A stretch of 7,661 bases of DNA, taken from Deltaproteobacteria bacterium (GTDB taxonomy: Bacteria; Desulfobacterota; Dissulfuribacteria; Dissulfuribacterales; UBA3076). Where the stretch lies: assembly GCA_030618205.1 (NCBI GenBank), contig JAUXDR010000038.1, positions 1 to 7,661 of the forward strand, in the 5' to 3' direction. Each line of letters opens with the position of its first letter. Position 1 is the first letter of the stretch. The notes below the pieces were generated by a model. It made no database searches. It was not told the DNA's origin and was given only the letters and a program-made list of their open reading frames with translations. Positions 5,937 to 7,661 of the stretch are shown one piece after another. The position numbers were made by a program, and so were the translations under genes.

Positions 5937-7009
5937 CCACTGTCTGGTCTTTTTTACTGGTACTTACCGGCATAATACTGGTCCATGAGTTTGGACACTT
6001 CATTGTAGCCAGGGGATTCGGCATCAGGGTCTTGAAGTTTTCCGTGGGTATAGGGCCCAGGGTCTATGGTGTGGTGCGCGGAGCAACGGATTATTGCATT
6101 TCAGCGTTTCCTCTTGGTGGATTTGTAAAGATGCTGGGTGAGCAACCAGACGAGGAAGTACCTCTGGAGGAAAGGCAATGGTCTTTTTCACACAAACCGG
6201 CCTGGCAGAGGGCCTTCGTGGTAGTTGCAGGACCTGTTTTTAATTTTGTTTTCGCCTGGCTTATCTTTTTCGTGATATTTCTGGTTTATGGGAAACCTAT
6301 TATTTTAACAGGTATAGGCGAAGTCCAAACCGGTTCTCCTGCCGAGAAGGCAGGAGTAATGGCTGGAGATCGAATAGTTGCTATAGACGGGCGTGAAGTA
6401 CATAGATGGGAAGAGGTGTCTGGGGCGATCAAGGCCAATGACGGGAGTACTATTGTCCTGACATTACAACGGGGCCGGACTACTGTATCGATAGATATCA
6501 TTCCAAAGATTTATGAGCTTAAAAACATATTCGGTGAAGAAGTTAAGGTGCCTATGATCGGGGTTTCAGCATCAGGTGATTTTGAGATTGAGAAATTAGG
6601 TCCATTAACTGCCACTGGGCAGGCATTTTCCCGTACCTGGGAGTTCATAGTTCTCACGGGACAGGTTATTGTGAAATTATTTCAGCGTGTAATTCCTCTT
6701 TCCACCCTGGGCGGACCCATAATGATTGCCCAGATGGCCGGGCAACAGGCCGAACTGGGCATACTCAATCTTTTCTACTTTATGGCCCTTCTCAGCATAA
6801 ACATAGGGTTTCTGAATTTACTCCCCATACCTGTCCTGGACGGCGGTCATCTGGCCTTTCTGGCAGTAGAGGGCATTACGAGGCGTCCCCTTACCATGCG
6901 GCAAAAAGCAATAGCCCAGCAGATCGGGATTTTTATTCTTCTGGCCCTGATGGTGGTGATTTTTTACAATGACATCGCTCGACTTTTGGGATTCATTCCT
7001 TCGGGGTGA
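5933..7009 (+). CDS. rseP: RseP-type site-2 intramembrane zinc metalloprotease
   Basis: M50-family protease that cuts membrane-embedded substrates; in E. coli RseP cleaves the anti-sigma factor RseA and leftover signal peptides. Here the substrate is unknown. The zinc site HEFGH is at residues 18-22 in the first membrane helix (ILVHEFGHFIVARGFGIRV). A second hydrophobic segment (about 95-120) contains the GPVFNF block. One PDZ domain spans about 120-195 (GSPAEKAGVMAGDRIVAIDG). The third zinc ligand is D303 in LLPIPVLDGGH, and a last helix covers about 330-350. At 358 residues with one PDZ it is shorter than the two-PDZ E. coli form and resembles the single-PDZ class. ATGA overlap with dxr and GGAG at 5921-5924 support the start. 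Confidence 0.96.
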   Translation: MTTVWSFLLVLTGIILVHEFGHFIVARGFGIRVLKFSVGIGPRVYGVVRGATDYCISAFPLGGFVKMLGEQPDEEVPLEERQWSFSHKPAWQRAFVVVAGPVFNFVFAWLIFFVIFLVYGKPIILTGIGEVQTGSPAEKAGVMAGDRIVAIDGREVHRWEEVSGAIKANDGSTIVLTLQRGRTTVSIDIIPKIYELKNIFGEEVKVPMIGVSASGDFEIEKLGPLTATGQAFSRTWEFIVLTGQVIVKLFQRVIPLSTLGGPIMIAQMAGQQAELGILNLFYFMALLSINIGFLNLLPIPVLDGGHLAFLAVEGITRRPLTMRQKAIAQQIGIFILLALMVVIFYNDIARLLGFIPSG

Positions 7010-7058
7010 TTGAAAAATTGAGTGATTTGGTGATTGAGTGATTGAGGAATTGAAGGTT
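7003..7058 (+). repeat. Octamer tandem array starting at the rseP stop
   Basis: Seven consecutive 8-nt units (7003-7010, then every 8 nt to 7058) have consensus TGAGTGAT; 7019-7026 and 7035-7042 are identical, while the first and the last two are diverged. The rseP stop TGA at 7007-7009 lies within the first unit. Because 8 is not a multiple of 3, TGA codons recur in shifting frames. No terminator stem is evident in it. Confidence 0.75.
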
Positions 7059-7076
7059 TTTGTACAAAGTTTTCAC

Positions 7077-7104
7077 CTAATAGCTAACAGCTAACGGCTA
7101 ATGG
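7077..7104 (+). repeat. Heptamer array upstream of tsaB
   Basis: Four in-phase 7-nt units at 7077-7104 have consensus CTAA(C/T)(A/G)G, the same TAGCTAA-like family as after rpsB. The two arrays lie about 6 kb apart, so the family is dispersed rather than a single local expansion. Confidence 0.8.
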
Positions 7105-7144
7105 CTGGCATCCGTCTATGTTGAAAAAGTGTAAAATACAGAAT

Positions 7145-7150
7145 GAAGGA
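7145..7150 (+). promoter_or_regulatory. Shine-Dalgarno supporting the GTG start of tsaB
   Basis: GAAGGA sits 9 nt before the GTG at 7160. The alternative in-frame ATG at 7118 has no purine-rich site at a proper distance, so this site favours the GTG. Confidence 0.65.
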
Positions 7151-7159
7151 TGCCGACCT

Positions 7160-7661
7160 GTGCTCACCTTGTCTATCGAGACATCTGACTACGTGGGAGG
7201 GGTGGCGTTGATACGCGACGGCCGACCTGTGGCCGAAGTGGGTCTTGCCAGCAAGGAGACCCATTCCCGAAGATTGATGGTCATTATTAAATGGTTGATG
7301 CAGAGGCTGGGATCTGACTGGTCTGACCTCGGTCTTCTTGCTGTAAGTCTGGGCCCGGGTAGCTTTACCGGACTTCGAATAGGTCTTTCCACTGCAAAGG
7401 GTCTGGCTTTTGCCTTAGGACTACCACTGATTGGTGTTCCGACCCTTGATGCCCTGGCGAGTCATGTTATCGCATGCAAGGGGGATCTTGTGTGCCCGGT
7501 ACTGGACGCCAGGAAGTCTCAGGTTTACACAGCCCTCTACCAGATTAGAAGCTCCGGCGAGTTAGAGAAGATAAGTCCATATCAGGCCATTTTCCCGGAA
7601 GAGTTGGCGGCCTTCGTGCCTTATGGACAAAGGGTGTTATTGCTCGGAGGCGGCCTTTTGT
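7160..7661 (+). CDS. tsaB: tRNA t6A37 threonylcarbamoyl transfer complex subunit TsaB (3'-truncated by window)
   Basis: Partner of TsaD (with TsaE) in making N6-threonylcarbamoyladenosine at position 37 of ANN-decoding tRNAs; an ASKHA-fold protein that lacks its own catalytic site. The start LTLSIETSDYVGGVAL matches the family's first strand and loop (usual pattern of the type LAIDTS). The diagnostic block SLGPGSFTGLRIGLSTAKGLA lies near residues 69-89, followed by LGLPLIGVPTLDALA, and by PVLDARKSQVYTALY further on. About 167 codons are visible, of roughly 220-240 expected, and the frame is open to the right edge. I chose GTG 7160 for its Shine-Dalgarno and family N-terminus; an ATG at 7118 is the alternative. 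Its position after rseP, separated by repeats, leaves open whether it belongs to the same transcript. Confidence 0.92.
   Translation, partial: MLTLSIETSDYVGGVALIRDGRPVAEVGLASKETHSRRLMVIIKWLMQRLGSDWSDLGLLAVSLGPGSFTGLRIGLSTAKGLAFALGLPLIGVPTLDALASHVIACKGDLVCPVLDARKSQVYTALYQIRSSGELEKISPYQAIFPEELAAFVPYGQRVLLLGGGLL

Larger units (their letters stand above)
7010..7159 (+). other. rseP-tsaB intergenic region
   Basis: About 150 nt without a clear gene. It holds the octamer array, a T5 run at 7057-7061, the heptamer array, and then an A-rich stretch with a TAAAAT hexamer at 7132-7137. The hexamer has no acceptable -35 partner at 16-18 nt, so I do not call a promoter. An in-frame ATG at 7118 could extend tsaB by 14 residues. 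Confidence 0.55.

Noticed and set aside
6336..6356. Perfect 8-bp inverted repeat (CTCCTGCC / GGCAGGAG, 5-nt loop) in rseP as a terminator
   Set aside because: No T-tract follows, and it encodes the conserved PDZ motif SPAEKAG, whose codons explain the symmetry.
6993..7009. Hairpin at the rseP stop as a terminator
   Set aside because: A 7-bp stem can be drawn only with two G-U pairs and a 3-nt loop, and no T-run follows.

Overview
This window is a tightly packed, all plus-strand housekeeping gene cluster from a Gram-negative bacterium. The order is rpsB - tsf - pyrH - frr - uppS - cdsA - dxr - rseP - tsaB, with tsaB running off the right edge. The order rpsB-tsf-pyrH-frr-uppS-cdsA-dxr-rseP is classic for proteobacteria and relatives. 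Three traits suggest a Desulfobacterota (former Deltaproteobacteria) member: tsaB directly after rseP, a short EF-Ts of about 200 residues with a single-PDZ RseP, and 7-8 nt tandem repeats in the gaps. The taxonomic call is inference and only moderately sure.

Layout: positions 1-3206 hold translation and nucleotide genes (ribosomal protein S2, EF-Ts, UMP kinase, ribosome recycling factor). Positions 3203-7009 hold envelope and isoprenoid genes (undecaprenyl-PP synthase, CDP-diglyceride synthase, DXP reductoisomerase, RseP-type site-2 protease). From about 7160 to the end is the 5' part of tsaB (tRNA t6A synthesis). Five junctions are overlapping or nearly so (tsf/pyrH 1 nt, frr/uppS adjacent, uppS/cdsA 22 nt, cdsA/dxr 4 nt, dxr/rseP 4 nt), which points to co-transcription and translational coupling. 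Dxr makes MEP for isoprenoids, UppS turns isoprenoid precursors into the undecaprenyl carrier lipid, CdsA makes CDP-diacylglycerol for phospholipids, and RseP is an intramembrane protease that in relatives serves envelope stress signalling.

Only three real gaps exist: rpsB-tsf (191 nt), pyrH-frr (88 nt) and rseP-tsaB (about 150 nt). Each contains short tandem arrays with a period of 7 or 8 nt that begin at or just after the upstream stop codon. The pyrH-frr gap also holds a second, diverged copy of the last codons of pyrH, whose differences are mostly synonymous and which now supplies the frr Shine-Dalgarno.

Other oddities are a roughly 105-residue, 15/30-bp repeat-built acidic Ala/Val/Glu tail on ribosomal protein S2, and a perfect 9-bp hairpin with a following T-tract, shaped like an intrinsic terminator, inside the start of cdsA. 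No mobile element gene, CRISPR, rRNA or tRNA is visible. I do not see a new multi-gene system here; the unusual content lies in the repeats, the duplicated gene end and the intragenic hairpin.
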